NCBI GenBank assembly: GCA_041392805.1
Contig: JAWKLJ010000002.1
Span: 1,627,001 to 1,691,000 of the forward strand
Source of the DNA: Saprospiraceae bacterium
GTDB lineage: Bacteria; Bacteroidota; Bacteroidia; Chitinophagales; Saprospiraceae
DNA: 64,000 nucleotides
Reading direction: 5' to 3'
Part shown: piece by piece, positions 8,969 to 18,560 of the stretch
Layout: each line of letters opens with the position of its first letter
Numbering within the stretch: position 1 is the stretch's first letter
The notes under the pieces: generated by a model
What the model was told of the DNA's origin: nothing
Database searches by the model: none
The model's input: only the letters and a program-made list of their open reading frames with translations
Translations under genes and position numbers: made by a program

Positions 8969-9412
8969 TTAGCTAGCAGCCGCTACATTCGGAAAGTGGT
9001 TCATGGCATCTAAAACGCCCCCCATTAAGGTAAGTGTCAAAATCCAGTAGCCAGTATTAATCAACAAATTTTTCCAAGATTTTTGTTCGAAAAGGCCATT
9101 GGTTATCATAACAGGTGTTGCGACTAAGATGCCTAAAAAGGCACCGTGTAAAGCCCCATGCTTGAAGGTGTCAAATGTGTCTTCTTGGCCCGGGCCATTG
9201 ACATTTGCAATAAGAAATAAAGAGAGGAATAAAGCCATGACTAAGCCAACTCCCATCATCACCGCCATGTTTCCACTTTGTGCTTTTTCTTCGGTCATAC
9301 CGATAGAATCCATCCAGGCTTTTCCAAAAAGGGCTTTGCTATACCATGCAAAACCCAGTGCTGTAGGTAAAAGCGTAGAAATAACTAATGACAACCAGTT
9401 AATGTCTCCCAT
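8969..9412 (-). CDS. DUF1761 family membrane protein
   Basis: A 147-residue integral membrane protein with four predicted helices (about 5-25, 50-72, 88-108 and 115-135). The start INWLSLVISTLLPTALGFAWY and the following YSKALFGKAWM match the usual opening of DUF1761 proteins, and the length is typical. No catalytic motif is visible and the family function is unknown. It stands alone between the repeat block downstream and the DUF1501 gene upstream (80 bp gap). Confidence 0.8.
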   Translation of the reverse strand: MGDINWLSLVISTLLPTALGFAWYSKALFGKAWMDSIGMTEEKAQSGNMAVMMGVGLVMALFLSLFLIANVNGPGQEDTFDTFKHGALHGAFLGILVATPVMITNGLFEQKSWKNLLINTGYWILTLTLMGGVLDAMNHFPNVAAAS

Positions 9413-9492
9413 GATGTTTAATATTTAGTAATGTTGATAGGTGAAATAAAGCTTTGAAGATAATAGTTTTCCTGAAATTTTATTTCTTAAAA

Positions 9493-10953
9493 CTAGGATA
9501 ATACTTCTTTTACAACCTTTCCATGCACATCTGTTAGCCGAAATCGCCGCCCTTGGTGTTTATAAATAAGTTGTTCATGATCCACGCCTAAAAGGTGCAA
9601 AAGGGTCGCCTGGAAATCGTGCACATGGACGGGGTTTTCGACAATATTGTAGCTGAAATCATCCGTCCTACCAAAAGTAAAGCCCTTTTTTATGCCCCCA
9701 CCTGCCATCCAGAGGCTAAAACAGCGTGGATGGTGATCCCTGCCAAAGCTATTATCACTTAATTTGCCTTGAGAATAAATCGTTCTACCAAATTCTCCAC
9801 CCCAGATCACCAAGGTATCTTCCAATAATCCACGTTGCTTTAGATCCATCACCAAGGCCGCCGAGGCTTGGTCCGTTTGTCGGCACAACTTCGGCAATTG
9901 CTGGGGTAGCTGGCCATGGTGGTCCCAACCACGATGATACAATTGAATAAACTTGACATCCCTTTCAACCAGCCGCCTGGCCAGCAGGCAATTGGCGGCA
10001 AAGGTGCCAGGCGTTCGGCTATCCGGACCATAAAGATCAAAGGCGTGATCTGGTTCTTTGGACAAATCCATAGTTTCTGGTACGGAGGTTTGCATCCGGA
10101 AGGCCATTTCGTATTGGTTAATTTTGGCTAATATATCCGGGTCGTATAATTCATCATGTTGTTGCTGTTGCATTTGTTGCAAGTGATCCAGCTGGTTGCG
10201 CCGCGCTTCAGTCGAAATGCCAGCAGGGTTGCCAAGGTACAAGACCGCATCCTTGCCCGCCCTGAACTGGACCCCCTGGTGATGAGAAGGTAAAAAGCCA
10301 TTTCCCCAAAGTCGGTCATATAAAGGCTGGCCACCGCCGCCCGCCCCTTGAGAGAGCAGGACGCAAAATGTCGGCAGGTTCTCATTGTCGCTCCCCAGCC
10401 CGTAGCTGACCCATGAGCCAATACTTGGCCTCCCCGGTTGTTGCGAGCCGCTTTGGACAAAGGTAATTGCGGGATCGTGATTGATCGCTTCGGTATACAT
10501 GGATTGTATGAGGCATAATTCGTCCGCAATTTGGGAAGTATAAGGCAACAGTTCGCTGATCATCTTGCCACTTTGTCCGGATGGACTAAAGGCAAAAGGA
10601 GAAGCTGCCACCGGCAATTGTTTTTGCCCGGCTGACATCCCTGTCAAGCGTTGACCCATGCGGATGGAGTCTGGCAGCTCCTGGCCATGATATTTTACCA
10701 AACCAGGTTTGTAGTCAAATAAATCAGCCTGAGAGGGAGCGCCACTTTGGAAAAGGTAAATGACACGCTTGACTTTGGGCGGAAAATGAGTGCCAGTCAG
10801 CAGGGGATTGGTGTGGGGGAGTGAGGGGGTAGCGGCACCCAGGACTGCTGGCGACAAGAACTTGGCCAGGGTTAAGGCGCCTAGCCCCAGAGAGGTTTTG
10901 TTAAGGAAATCTCTTCGGGTATATTGAGCATGGTATTGATGGCAGTCACTCAT
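9493..10953 (-). CDS. DUF1501 family protein, Tat-exported
   Basis: A 486-residue protein of the DUF1501 family, related to the sulfatase/alkaline-phosphatase fold. Residues 12-35 form a twin-arginine signal (TRRDFLNK then a hydrophobic stretch), predicting folded export. Family motifs include the SGAPSQADLFDYKP segment, WGGEFGRT and GRDHHPRCFSLWMAGGG near the C-terminus. It lies 12 bp after the PSCyt1/DUF1553 gene and is almost certainly in the same operon. The DUF1501-DUF1553 pair is a hallmark of planctomycetes and also occurs in some Bacteroidota. It is often found near sulfatases, but its reaction is unknown. Confidence 0.9.
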   Translation of the reverse strand: MSDCHQYHAQYTRRDFLNKTSLGLGALTLAKFLSPAVLGAATPSLPHTNPLLTGTHFPPKVKRVIYLFQSGAPSQADLFDYKPGLVKYHGQELPDSIRMGQRLTGMSAGQKQLPVAASPFAFSPSGQSGKMISELLPYTSQIADELCLIQSMYTEAINHDPAITFVQSGSQQPGRPSIGSWVSYGLGSDNENLPTFCVLLSQGAGGGGQPLYDRLWGNGFLPSHHQGVQFRAGKDAVLYLGNPAGISTEARRNQLDHLQQMQQQQHDELYDPDILAKINQYEMAFRMQTSVPETMDLSKEPDHAFDLYGPDSRTPGTFAANCLLARRLVERDVKFIQLYHRGWDHHGQLPQQLPKLCRQTDQASAALVMDLKQRGLLEDTLVIWGGEFGRTIYSQGKLSDNSFGRDHHPRCFSLWMAGGGIKKGFTFGRTDDFSYNIVENPVHVHDFQATLLHLLGVDHEQLIYKHQGRRFRLTDVHGKVVKEVLS

Positions 10954-10965
10954 AATTATTGGTTT

Positions 10966-13900
10966 TTATCGCTTGGTATAACAGTCGTCAAAATTCATAA
11001 TGGTATTGCTCACGATCGTCAGTGCAGCCAGGCTGGCAGCCTCCCTTTTATTGGCTATGGGGTAGGCGCCAACGGCTAGCAGTTGCTCGGCTGACCCCGG
11101 GTTTTGTTGAAACCGGTGTTGCTCTTCTTCAAAAAGTGCAGTCAATTGGCTGATTTGTACTTCCGTAGGTTGCCGACTTGTCAAGCGTCGAAAAATGCCC
11201 GTAATCTGCACAGGCAAACTGGGCGAATCCGCTATGGCCCACTGCGCCAAAGCCCTCGATGCCTCTATGAACTGAGGATCATTGAGCAAAACCAAAGCTT
11301 GCATGGGCGTATTGGTCAGCTGCCGTTGAGCAGTGCAAACGCTCCGGTTGGGGGCGTCAAAGGCGGTCATGGCGGGATGCGGGGAAGTGCGGCGAACAAA
11401 GGTATAGAGGCTCCTCCGGTATTGCGCGGTGCCGGTATCTGCTTCGTATTGCCTAAGCAGGTGGGTGCTACTGGTCTTTTCTTTCCAGAGACCATCCGGC
11501 TGGATTGGTTTGACACTTGGTCCTCCTATCTTTCTATACAGTAAACCGCTAGCCGCCAGGGCATTGTCGCGGATCGTTTCGGCAGGCAGGCGATAACTTG
11601 GCCCCCTGGCCAATAAAACGTTTTGGGGATCTTTTTCCAGTAGGATCGGGCTCAAGGCGGAACTTTGCCGATAGGTCTTTGATAAAACGATGGTTTTGAG
11701 TAAAGCTTTGATATCCCATCCACTTTCTACAAAAGAAGCGGCTAGCCAGTCCAACAACTGTGGATGAGAAGGCAGGCTTCCTTGCAAACCAAAATCATGT
11801 GGCGTATCTACTAAGCCACGACCAAAAAGCTGTTGCCAAAACCGATTGACGGCTACCCGGCTGGTCAGCGGATGTTTGGGGTCAAGCAGCCATTTTACTA
11901 ATGCCAATCTATTTTTGTTTAGCGAATCCTGCAAAGGAAAAATCTTGGCAGGCATGCCCGGGGTCACCTCCATCGCTGGCTCATTATAATTGCCTCGATT
12001 TAATAAAAAAGTGGGCCTGCTTTGTGGTAGGTCTTTCATGACCATGACCTCAGGGACGGTATCCAATAAATCCATTTGTTGCTTTCGGAGGGCGGCGATG
12101 GCTGCCTTAGCGGGCAGTTGTTGTTGAGCCCTCCAGGTATCAAAAAGCCCTTTTCGGGTGGCATCGGAGGCCTCCTGCGCCACGCTTGCCACACCTGGCC
12201 CACCTGCAAGGGCACTGACTTCCAAGGCGCTAAGTACACGGCTATACAAACGAAATTCATCCAACATGCCCGAATAAATTCCATATTCTCCTGTAAAACC
12301 GCGGTAACTTTTTCCCAGGCGCAAGGGGGTATCGGTTTTTTCTTTACTAAAGGCCATGGGGTAGATGCTTCTTTCCAATTGGTCATAAAGGACGACGGAA
12401 ACCTTTTGCTCGCCATTTACATACAATTGGATTCCTTTGGCTTTCCCCATTCCATCATAAGAGAAAGCCAAATGAGTCCATTGATTGACAGGGATACTGT
12501 CATGTATTCGGACCTGGATCAAGTCATGGGGCAATGCGTGAATGAGGCGCAGTGATGGCCTGTTCAGGCTATCCAGAATGAAATCCCATCCTCGCCAGAA
12601 TACGCCCTTTGAGCCCGTGTTGCCCATGATGGTTTGCGAGCTACTTCTTTTGCCTGGATTTACCCAAATCGAGGCGGCAAAAGCCTGGTTTTGATCGAAT
12701 AAACCTGCTTGTTTAATACTGATGTATTCGTACTCTCCATCAAGGACAATAGCCATTCCCCTTTCGGTCATTTCGAGGGCGACCTCACCACTTATTTGCG
12801 CAGCAGGCTGTCCGTCAAGGGTAGAAGCTTTCAGTTGATCGAAGGGCAAGTAAAGGTCAGGCGGAGCGGGGTTGCCCTTTTTTAATTGCGTAAGGAAATC
12901 CCTCTGTTCTGCTAATGCTTTTTCGGAAAGGGCTAATTCCGTTTGTTTTTCAGCTATTTGCAACTGCAATTGTCCGATAAGGGCCGCTGTGGCAGGGGAG
13001 GGGAGTAGTAAATTCGGCCCGGAATTGCCATCATCGCCAGTCATGCCCAGCTCATCTACCTGGTTGAAAAATGCAAAAAAGCGATAATAATCCTTTTGGC
13101 TGATCGGGTCGTATTTATGGTCATGGCATCGGGCGCATTCCATGGTAAGCCCCAAAAAAGCCGTTGCCGTGGTGGCCACCCTGTCATGGACGTACTCCAT
13201 GCGATATTCTTCATCCACAATGCCTCCTTCTGCCGATGTTTTATGGTTTCGGTTAAAGCCAGTGGCGACGATTTGTGCCCGACTAGGGTTGGGCAGGAGA
13301 TCACCTGCCAGTTGCCAGGTGAGAAAGCGATCATAGGGCATATTTTCTTTAAAGGCGCTGATGACCCAGTCTCGCCAAGGATACATGGAGCGCCAGCCAT
13401 CCGAGTGCAAGCCTTGGGAGTCGGCATAGCGGGCCAGGTCCATCCAGTCTTGCGCCATCCGTTCGGCGTAGGCCGTTGTGGCCAGTAAGCGGTCCACCAC
13501 CTTTTCGTAAGCCGAAGAGCTGGTATCAGATAAAAAGTCATCTATTTCTTCCAGACTAGGTGGCAAGCCGGTTAAATCAAGCGACAACCGTCGTAGGAGG
13601 CGTTCTTTATCGGCCACAGGAGAGAAAGAAAGCTGTTGTTGCTCCAATTTTGCCAACACAAATAGGTCAATGGGGTTGGTCGTTGCCTCAGGCGTTTTGA
13701 CAGTTGGCCATTCGGGCTTTTCCACCGGTAAAAAAGCCCAATGTTTTTTATAAGTCCCCCCTTGTTTGATCCATTTGCTGATGAGCGCCTTTTCGTATGC
13801 ACTTAGGGAAAGCTTGCTATCAGGAGGAGGCATCATTCTTTCCGGATCTGTGTTATGAATACGGTGCCAAACTTCACTTTTACGGAGCTTACCCGGCTCA

Positions 13901-14265
13901 ATTGGTTTTCGGCCGTTTTTTCCCAGGCTATAGACCATACTGGCATCATCCAGGCGCAAGTCGCCTTTTCTGGCCGCCACATCGGGGCCATGGCAAGAAA
14001 AACAACGATCGGCTAAAATGGGGCGGATATGAAAATTAAAGTCTACTTTTTGCGGTAGTGTTTTGACCAATTCAGGGTCAGGAGAAATGGGGCCGTCACA
14101 AGCCATTAAGCAGCAGGTAACCGCTACCAACCAAAGGTTTTTTAGCAAAGGAAGCTGTTGTATATTTACATGAAGCCTTGCCAAGGAAGAAAAATAGCCT
14201 CTCTTTGGCCTATACTCTAGGTGTTGTGTGGTAAAAAACTCAAATTGTGTTAGAAAAATGGGCAT
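10966..14265 (-). CDS. PSCyt1-DUF1549-LamG-DUF1553 protein (planctomycete-type cytochrome)
   Basis: A lipoprotein of about 1,099 residues. With ATG 14265 the lipobox cysteine (CLMAC) is residue 56, a long leader; a TTG at 14148 would give a compact 17-residue signal and is a real alternative. The frame is open to 14307, but that GTG lies inside a MITE end and is rejected. Domains in order: PSCyt1 with heme site CFSCH (about 88-92), DUF1549/PSCyt2 (about 190-410, including CARCHDHKYDPIS), a LamG-like concanavalin fold (about 480-690, with GEYEYISIKQ and FSYDGMGKAKG) and DUF1553/PSD1 (about 760-1060, with SRVAVNRFWQQLFG). It is first in an operon with the DUF1501 gene. A periplasmic redox or polysaccharide role is inferred. 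Confidence 0.88.
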   Translation of the reverse strand: MPIFLTQFEFFTTQHLEYRPKRGYFSSLARLHVNIQQLPLLKNLWLVAVTCCLMACDGPISPDPELVKTLPQKVDFNFHIRPILADRCFSCHGPDVAARKGDLRLDDASMVYSLGKNGRKPIEPGKLRKSEVWHRIHNTDPERMMPPPDSKLSLSAYEKALISKWIKQGGTYKKHWAFLPVEKPEWPTVKTPEATTNPIDLFVLAKLEQQQLSFSPVADKERLLRRLSLDLTGLPPSLEEIDDFLSDTSSSAYEKVVDRLLATTAYAERMAQDWMDLARYADSQGLHSDGWRSMYPWRDWVISAFKENMPYDRFLTWQLAGDLLPNPSRAQIVATGFNRNHKTSAEGGIVDEEYRMEYVHDRVATTATAFLGLTMECARCHDHKYDPISQKDYYRFFAFFNQVDELGMTGDDGNSGPNLLLPSPATAALIGQLQLQIAEKQTELALSEKALAEQRDFLTQLKKGNPAPPDLYLPFDQLKASTLDGQPAAQISGEVALEMTERGMAIVLDGEYEYISIKQAGLFDQNQAFAASIWVNPGKRSSSQTIMGNTGSKGVFWRGWDFILDSLNRPSLRLIHALPHDLIQVRIHDSIPVNQWTHLAFSYDGMGKAKGIQLYVNGEQKVSVVLYDQLERSIYPMAFSKEKTDTPLRLGKSYRGFTGEYGIYSGMLDEFRLYSRVLSALEVSALAGGPGVASVAQEASDATRKGLFDTWRAQQQLPAKAAIAALRKQQMDLLDTVPEVMVMKDLPQSRPTFLLNRGNYNEPAMEVTPGMPAKIFPLQDSLNKNRLALVKWLLDPKHPLTSRVAVNRFWQQLFGRGLVDTPHDFGLQGSLPSHPQLLDWLAASFVESGWDIKALLKTIVLSKTYRQSSALSPILLEKDPQNVLLARGPSYRLPAETIRDNALAASGLLYRKIGGPSVKPIQPDGLWKEKTSSTHLLRQYEADTGTAQYRRSLYTFVRRTSPHPAMTAFDAPNRSVCTAQRQLTNTPMQALVLLNDPQFIEASRALAQWAIADSPSLPVQITGIFRRLTSRQPTEVQISQLTALFEEEQHRFQQNPGSAEQLLAVGAYPIANKREAASLAALTIVSNTIMNFDDCYTKR

Positions 14266-14288
14266 GGCGATATATGGTACTGAGTTGA

Positions 14289-14450
14289 GAGCATGTTTGG
14301 AGGTCACCCTTTGGGCCTAAAACTATCCCTTTTTCGCTGATACTTCGTTGCTTTTTTCGTCCGTACCGAAGGGTATGAACTTCAAAAAGCGCCTCGTCTC
14401 AGCGAAAAATTGACACTTTTTGCCTCCAAAAGCGACCTCCAAACATGCTC
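14289..14450. mobile_element. MITE-like element A (162 bp)
   Basis: The ends are perfect 17-bp inverted repeats (GAGCATGTTTGGAGGTC and complement). The element is flanked by TGA at 14286-14288 and TGA at 14451-14453, a 3-bp target duplication. It is the shortest of three relatives in the window: it lacks about 55 bp that are present near the left end of the others. It contains no gene and ends 24 bp upstream of ATG 14265. Confidence 0.85.
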
Positions 14451-14504
14451 TGACAAATTATCATAATTTTCTGTGATTGCCATCATTTTTTTTTATAATC
14501 GAAG

Positions 14505-14585
14505 TTCGCTGACAATTTTTGTGTTTTAACGTCAAGTGAAAGCAAAATATACCCCTTCCAATGGTCGCTTTAGCTTTTTACTTTA
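14505..14585 (-). repeat. dispersed repeat, copy 1
   Basis: Read on the minus strand, this segment aligns with 47265-47355 over about 85 bp. Shared words include GCTAAAGCGACC and AAATTGTCAG(C/A)GAAC, with an estimated 70% identity by eye. It lies just upstream of the type B sorting protein gene. With element A it accounts for most of the gene-free stretch 14308-14621. Confidence 0.5.
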
Positions 14586-14621
14586 GAAGCTGCCAGAGAA
14601 AGAAAATCGATACCTAAAAGG

Positions 14622-15698
14622 ATGAAAGTAAACATTTTTCTATTTTTCTATTTTACATTTATTTTTTTCAGTCCCTTAAGCGGGCAACAATTTCTGAATG
14701 GGAGTTTTGAGATGGCAGATATAGGCTGTCGTTATGCCTTGTCAAATGGAGGTTTTAATTCCCATATTGACTTTGTGAAATCGATAGGGAACAATGCATT
14801 AGGTGGCGGAGTGGGGCTGCTAACGGAGGAGTGTGGAATAGGGCCGGCTTATGATGGGGAATATTATATAGGGCTAAGTATCTCTAGCGATCATCGATAC
14901 CGCGACCTGGTCAGTTTGGAGCTATCAAAGGCTTTGGTCCCTGACCAAACATATACGATTAGCTATTATCATAAAACAGGGAACCGGTTTTCGGAATTTA
15001 ATACCTTGGAGATTGGGCTTTCCAATTCGGATGGATTAAATGACTTTGGGCAGCTGGTTCATCAGCATAAAGGAACCAATAAAAATTGGGAAAAGGAGTC
15101 TTTTCAATTTGTCGCCCCTTTTGCAGGGAAATTTATAACCGTGAAATTGTTAATAGGGAATGGCGCCCGAATCCATTTGGATCATTTTGTACTTGATTGC
15201 CCTACCGCGCTTGAATTAGGAAATGATACAAGTTATTGTGTTGTACAAGACATCGTTTTAAAACCGATAGGGGATTTTGATACCTACCTTTGGCAGGATG
15301 GTACGACCGCGTCCACCTATCAGGTATCGGCACCTGGCCGTTATTTACTTAAAGCAAAGCGTGACAATTGTGTCCTAACAGATTCCATCTTCATCGAAGA
15401 AATTGAGTACAACTGTCAATGCCAATTTTATGTGCCTAATGCTTTTTCTCCTAATTTGGACGGACTAAACGATACGTTCCTACCTCAGACGCCTTGTGCC
15501 TTACAATCCTATGAGCTTAAAATTTTCGGTAAATGGGGCCAGTTGATTTATCAATCCGCCAACCCAAGTGTAGGTTGGGATGCCAAAAATGGTTTCGATT
15601 ATTTCCCCAACGGAACCTATGCCTACCTCTTGAAATACCAATTTTCTTACGAAGAAGAACCTTCCCTAAAAAGTGGGAGCTTTTTGTTGCTGCATTAG
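14622..15698 (+). CDS. secreted protein with T9SS type B (CHU_C-like) sorting domain
   Basis: A 358-residue secreted protein with an N-terminal signal peptide (1-21, ending LSGQ). Residues 22-190 form a beta-sandwich resembling carbohydrate-binding-like modules (NGSFEMADIG near the start, then KFITVKLLIGNGARIHLDHFV). A short Ig-like segment follows (about 195-262, DTYLWQDGTTASTYQVSAPGRY). The C-terminal 90 residues are a gliding-motility-associated, type B sorting domain (VPNAFSPNLDGLNDTF, LKIFGKWGQLIYQS, GTYAYLLKY). It is expected to be exported by the type IX system and attached to, or released from, the cell surface. It is a lone gene convergent with PBP1A, and the 18-bp gap between their stops leaves little room for a terminator. 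Confidence 0.88.
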   Translation: MKVNIFLFFYFTFIFFSPLSGQQFLNGSFEMADIGCRYALSNGGFNSHIDFVKSIGNNALGGGVGLLTEECGIGPAYDGEYYIGLSISSDHRYRDLVSLELSKALVPDQTYTISYYHKTGNRFSEFNTLEIGLSNSDGLNDFGQLVHQHKGTNKNWEKESFQFVAPFAGKFITVKLLIGNGARIHLDHFVLDCPTALELGNDTSYCVVQDIVLKPIGDFDTYLWQDGTTASTYQVSAPGRYLLKAKRDNCVLTDSIFIEEIEYNCQCQFYVPNAFSPNLDGLNDTFLPQTPCALQSYELKIFGKWGQLIYQSANPSVGWDAKNGFDYFPNGTYAYLLKYQFSYEEEPSLKSGSFLLLH

Positions 15699-15716
15699 CA
15701 CTTGTAAAACATCACT

Positions 15717-18143
15717 TTACTGATTGATGTCTTTTGTTTCTTTGGTTGCGGTTAGGGTTGATGCTGGTAAATTATTTGTCGGAATCACGGCAATGGCGAC
15801 GCTGTCAGCTATGGCTGGGGCACTTTGGGTGTCACTACTATCTCTGGCTGGCCAGATAACGTTTTTGCAGTTTAAGGCAGCTAAAACCTCATCCGATGGT
15901 GTGGGAAAGCTAGCCTTTTTGTAGTTTTCCAGGCTTGGATCTTCGTTGATTTTGGTCAGGAAATTAGCAAAAACAGGCAAGGCGGTATTCGCTCCTTGTC
16001 CAAGTCGGAGGTCTCTGAAACGGACATTTGGAGACTGCGCACCTACCCAAACGCCAGCTACCAGTTTTGGGGTGTAACCAATGAACCAACCATCAGAATG
16101 GTTTTGGCTTGTTCCTGTTTTGCCAGCCAACTGATTGGTGAATTGGTACCTATAGCGCAAGCGGCGAGCTGTCCCTTTGTCTACTGCTGCTTGTAACATT
16201 TGGTTGATTAGGTCTGCTTCATCCATAGAGAGCGATTGCCGCCACTCGCAAGTGTCGATGGCCGTCTCAAAATCCATTAAAACTTCCCCCTGTTGGGTCT
16301 CAATTCGTTTGATATAACTTAGTTCAGGGCTTAATCCCCGATTGGCCAAAGTACCGTACACTTTTAGCATATCCCAAAGGGAAGCATCTACAGCTCCCAG
16401 GGCAATGGCGGGGTACCTTGGCACTTTATCGCTTATTCCCATGTTTTCGGCCAATTGGGCAACATTAGAGGGCCTGGCCCGCATGGTAAGGTTGACACTA
16501 ATGGTATTCATCGAGTTGATCAAGCCACCTTCCATGGAATACCAGCCACCATAGGTGTCGTCTGAATTTTTGGGACGCCAGGCCTGGTGGCGCCAATAAG
16601 TTCGTTTGGTATTGGGAATATGCCAACAAGGATGGATGCCATGTTGCAAGGCCGCAGCATAGACGATGGGTTTAAAAGTAGAACCAACTTGTCGCCGTGC
16701 CTTAACATTGTCGTACTGGAAATATTTATGATTAATGCCGCCTACCCAAGCTTTGACTTGCCCTAAATGGGGGTCAATGGCCAGAAAACCAGCATTGAGC
16801 AACGAAAGATAATATTTGATGGAGTCAAGTGGACTCATTTTAAGTTGCTGTTCTCCTCTTTCCCAATCGAAAACAGTCATTTTAATCGGATGGCGGAAAA
16901 CCGAATCAATGTGCAAAGAATCTTGCCCTTTGCTCAGCAATGTCCGGTACCGGTCTGATCGCCAAATGGCCATAAGTAAGGTGGTGTCATTTTCCCAGGG
17001 CGTGGATTCCCCTAAATGGTCATAAAAACTTTGTTGTAATTCGATCAGATGGTCTTTGACCGCCTTTTCTGCATATTGCTGTAGCCTGGCGTCAATCGAA
17101 GTATAAATCTTTAAGCCATCCGTATATAAATTATAAGCGGAACCATTGGGCTTACGAATAGTTTGGAGCAAATCTTTTAACACCAGTCGAAGATGTTCCC
17201 GAAAATAGGTGGCAGGCCCTTCGTTGTTATTCAAAGGAGAGTAATGTAAGTTTAATGGACTGTTTTGTAGTGAATCCAAATCCTTTTTACCCAAATAGCC
17301 AAAGCGTGCCATTTGCCTGAGCACAAGATTGCGTCTTTCGCGGGATCGCTCCGGAAAATTGATCGGATGATAGCTAGAAGTTGCCTTCAGCATGGCTACC
17401 AAGACGGCAGATTGGCTTTCATCGAGCTGGCTGGGCAAGACTTTGAAAAATTGGTGTGCCGCCACTTTTATGCCATAAGTATTGTCACTAAATGGTACTG
17501 TATTCAGGTATAGTTCCATGATTTCGGCTTTGCTATAGCATTTTTCTAGCCGCCGAGCAATGATAATTTCCTTTAGTTTATTGATGATTAAGGTAGGAAT
17601 GGCTCCCCCAAAGTTTTCTCTCGGATAAAGGTTTTTCGCCAATTGCTGGCTAATGGTACTACCGCCACCTGAAGAGCGGTCGCCAATCAAAATAGATTTA
17701 ATTAGCACCCGTACCGAAGAACGAAGATCAACCCCGTTGTGATGGAAAAAGCGGGCATCTTCTGTGGCCACCAAGGCATGAATAAAAGGAGGAGAAATTT
17801 GATGATAAGGAATATAACTTCGATTTTCAAAATAATAGCGGCCTAGTAACGAGCTGTCGGCAGCGTAGACCTCCGTTGCGAGGTTGTTTTTGATGTCCTT
17901 GAGGTCAGCAGGATTGGGAATGGGGCCAAAACCGCCTAGTATAATCCAGGAAAAACTACCAATGATGCCCAATGCTCCGACGCTAGCGATCAGCATCCAA
18001 ATTTTAAGTAAGAAAACAGCCCAAGGCTCATATACTTTAAGGGTATACCATTGATCTTGAAGCTGATGAAACAGCATAGTTATTTCACCCAACTTCCTTT
18101 TCCACCAAGGGAAGCTAGAGTCATTAGGGATGACAAGTTTCAT
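15717..18143 (-). CDS. class A penicillin-binding protein (PBP1A-like)
   Basis: An 808-residue bifunctional peptidoglycan synthase. It has a short cytoplasmic part, one membrane helix (about 44-71), a GT51 glycosyltransferase domain (about 90-270) with EDARFF (Glu128) and GSTISQQLAKN (161-171), and a transpeptidase domain (about 450-760). The transpeptidase motifs are complete: STFK (Ser488, Lys491), SMN (544-546) and KTGT (from Lys675). It polymerises lipid II glycan chains and cross-links the peptides on the outer face of the inner membrane. Length and motif order are normal for Bacteroidota PBP1A proteins. It is monocistronic in this layout. Confidence 0.95.
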   Translation of the reverse strand: MKLVIPNDSSFPWWKRKLGEITMLFHQLQDQWYTLKVYEPWAVFLLKIWMLIASVGALGIIGSFSWIILGGFGPIPNPADLKDIKNNLATEVYAADSSLLGRYYFENRSYIPYHQISPPFIHALVATEDARFFHHNGVDLRSSVRVLIKSILIGDRSSGGGSTISQQLAKNLYPRENFGGAIPTLIINKLKEIIIARRLEKCYSKAEIMELYLNTVPFSDNTYGIKVAAHQFFKVLPSQLDESQSAVLVAMLKATSSYHPINFPERSRERRNLVLRQMARFGYLGKKDLDSLQNSPLNLHYSPLNNNEGPATYFREHLRLVLKDLLQTIRKPNGSAYNLYTDGLKIYTSIDARLQQYAEKAVKDHLIELQQSFYDHLGESTPWENDTTLLMAIWRSDRYRTLLSKGQDSLHIDSVFRHPIKMTVFDWERGEQQLKMSPLDSIKYYLSLLNAGFLAIDPHLGQVKAWVGGINHKYFQYDNVKARRQVGSTFKPIVYAAALQHGIHPCWHIPNTKRTYWRHQAWRPKNSDDTYGGWYSMEGGLINSMNTISVNLTMRARPSNVAQLAENMGISDKVPRYPAIALGAVDASLWDMLKVYGTLANRGLSPELSYIKRIETQQGEVLMDFETAIDTCEWRQSLSMDEADLINQMLQAAVDKGTARRLRYRYQFTNQLAGKTGTSQNHSDGWFIGYTPKLVAGVWVGAQSPNVRFRDLRLGQGANTALPVFANFLTKINEDPSLENYKKASFPTPSDEVLAALNCKNVIWPARDSSDTQSAPAIADSVAIAVIPTNNLPASTLTATKETKDINQ

Positions 18144-18373
18144 GGGATTGGGATTTTTAAATGACTATTGAACCTTTCTACTTTACATGTACTGTTTTGA
18201 CTGAAGGAAGGTTACGTAGTCACAGGGTTATACAAAATAATAGAACACATCTTTTATTTTATATGCATATAGGTTTGGCTATTAATTTGTGTTGTATTTT
18301 TTTATATGGTAAGCGTTGGTGGGAAGTGATTGTCAAATAGAAGGACCACCCGTCTAAGTTTGGGCGGTCGAAA

Positions 18374-18428
18374 GTTGATGGTCGATAGTCCATCGTCGCT
18401 ATCGACTATCAACAATGGACTATCGACC
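18374..18428. repeat. overlapping alternative hairpins
   Basis: Two mutually exclusive stems share one arm. The first pairs 374-388 with 399-413 (14 of 15 bp; offsets from 18000). The second pairs GGTCGATAGTCCAT at 18380-18393 with its perfect complement at 18415-18428. The words GTCGATAG and CTATCGAC recur. This is the main structure in the gene-free stretch 18144-18560 between the divergent PBP1A start and the esterase stop. Confidence 0.6.
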
Positions 18429-18560
18429 TTTACGCAGGAGAACCTTGTCCAATCCTCGACGGAAAGGCATAAGAAGAGAAAAACCAGGCAGGTATACTAC
18501 AACAGAAACCTAAATATTAGGCTTTGGGCGTGTTTCGATTTCCTTACGCTTGATTCGTAT

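Noticed and set aside
13056..13541. 161-codon frame inside the DUF1549 region
   Set aside because: Shadow frame within a much longer gene with clear domains.
14266..14307. GTG start for the PSCyt1/DUF1553 gene
   Set aside because: The first codons lie in the terminal inverted repeat of MITE A; ATG 14265 or TTG 14148 is more sensible.
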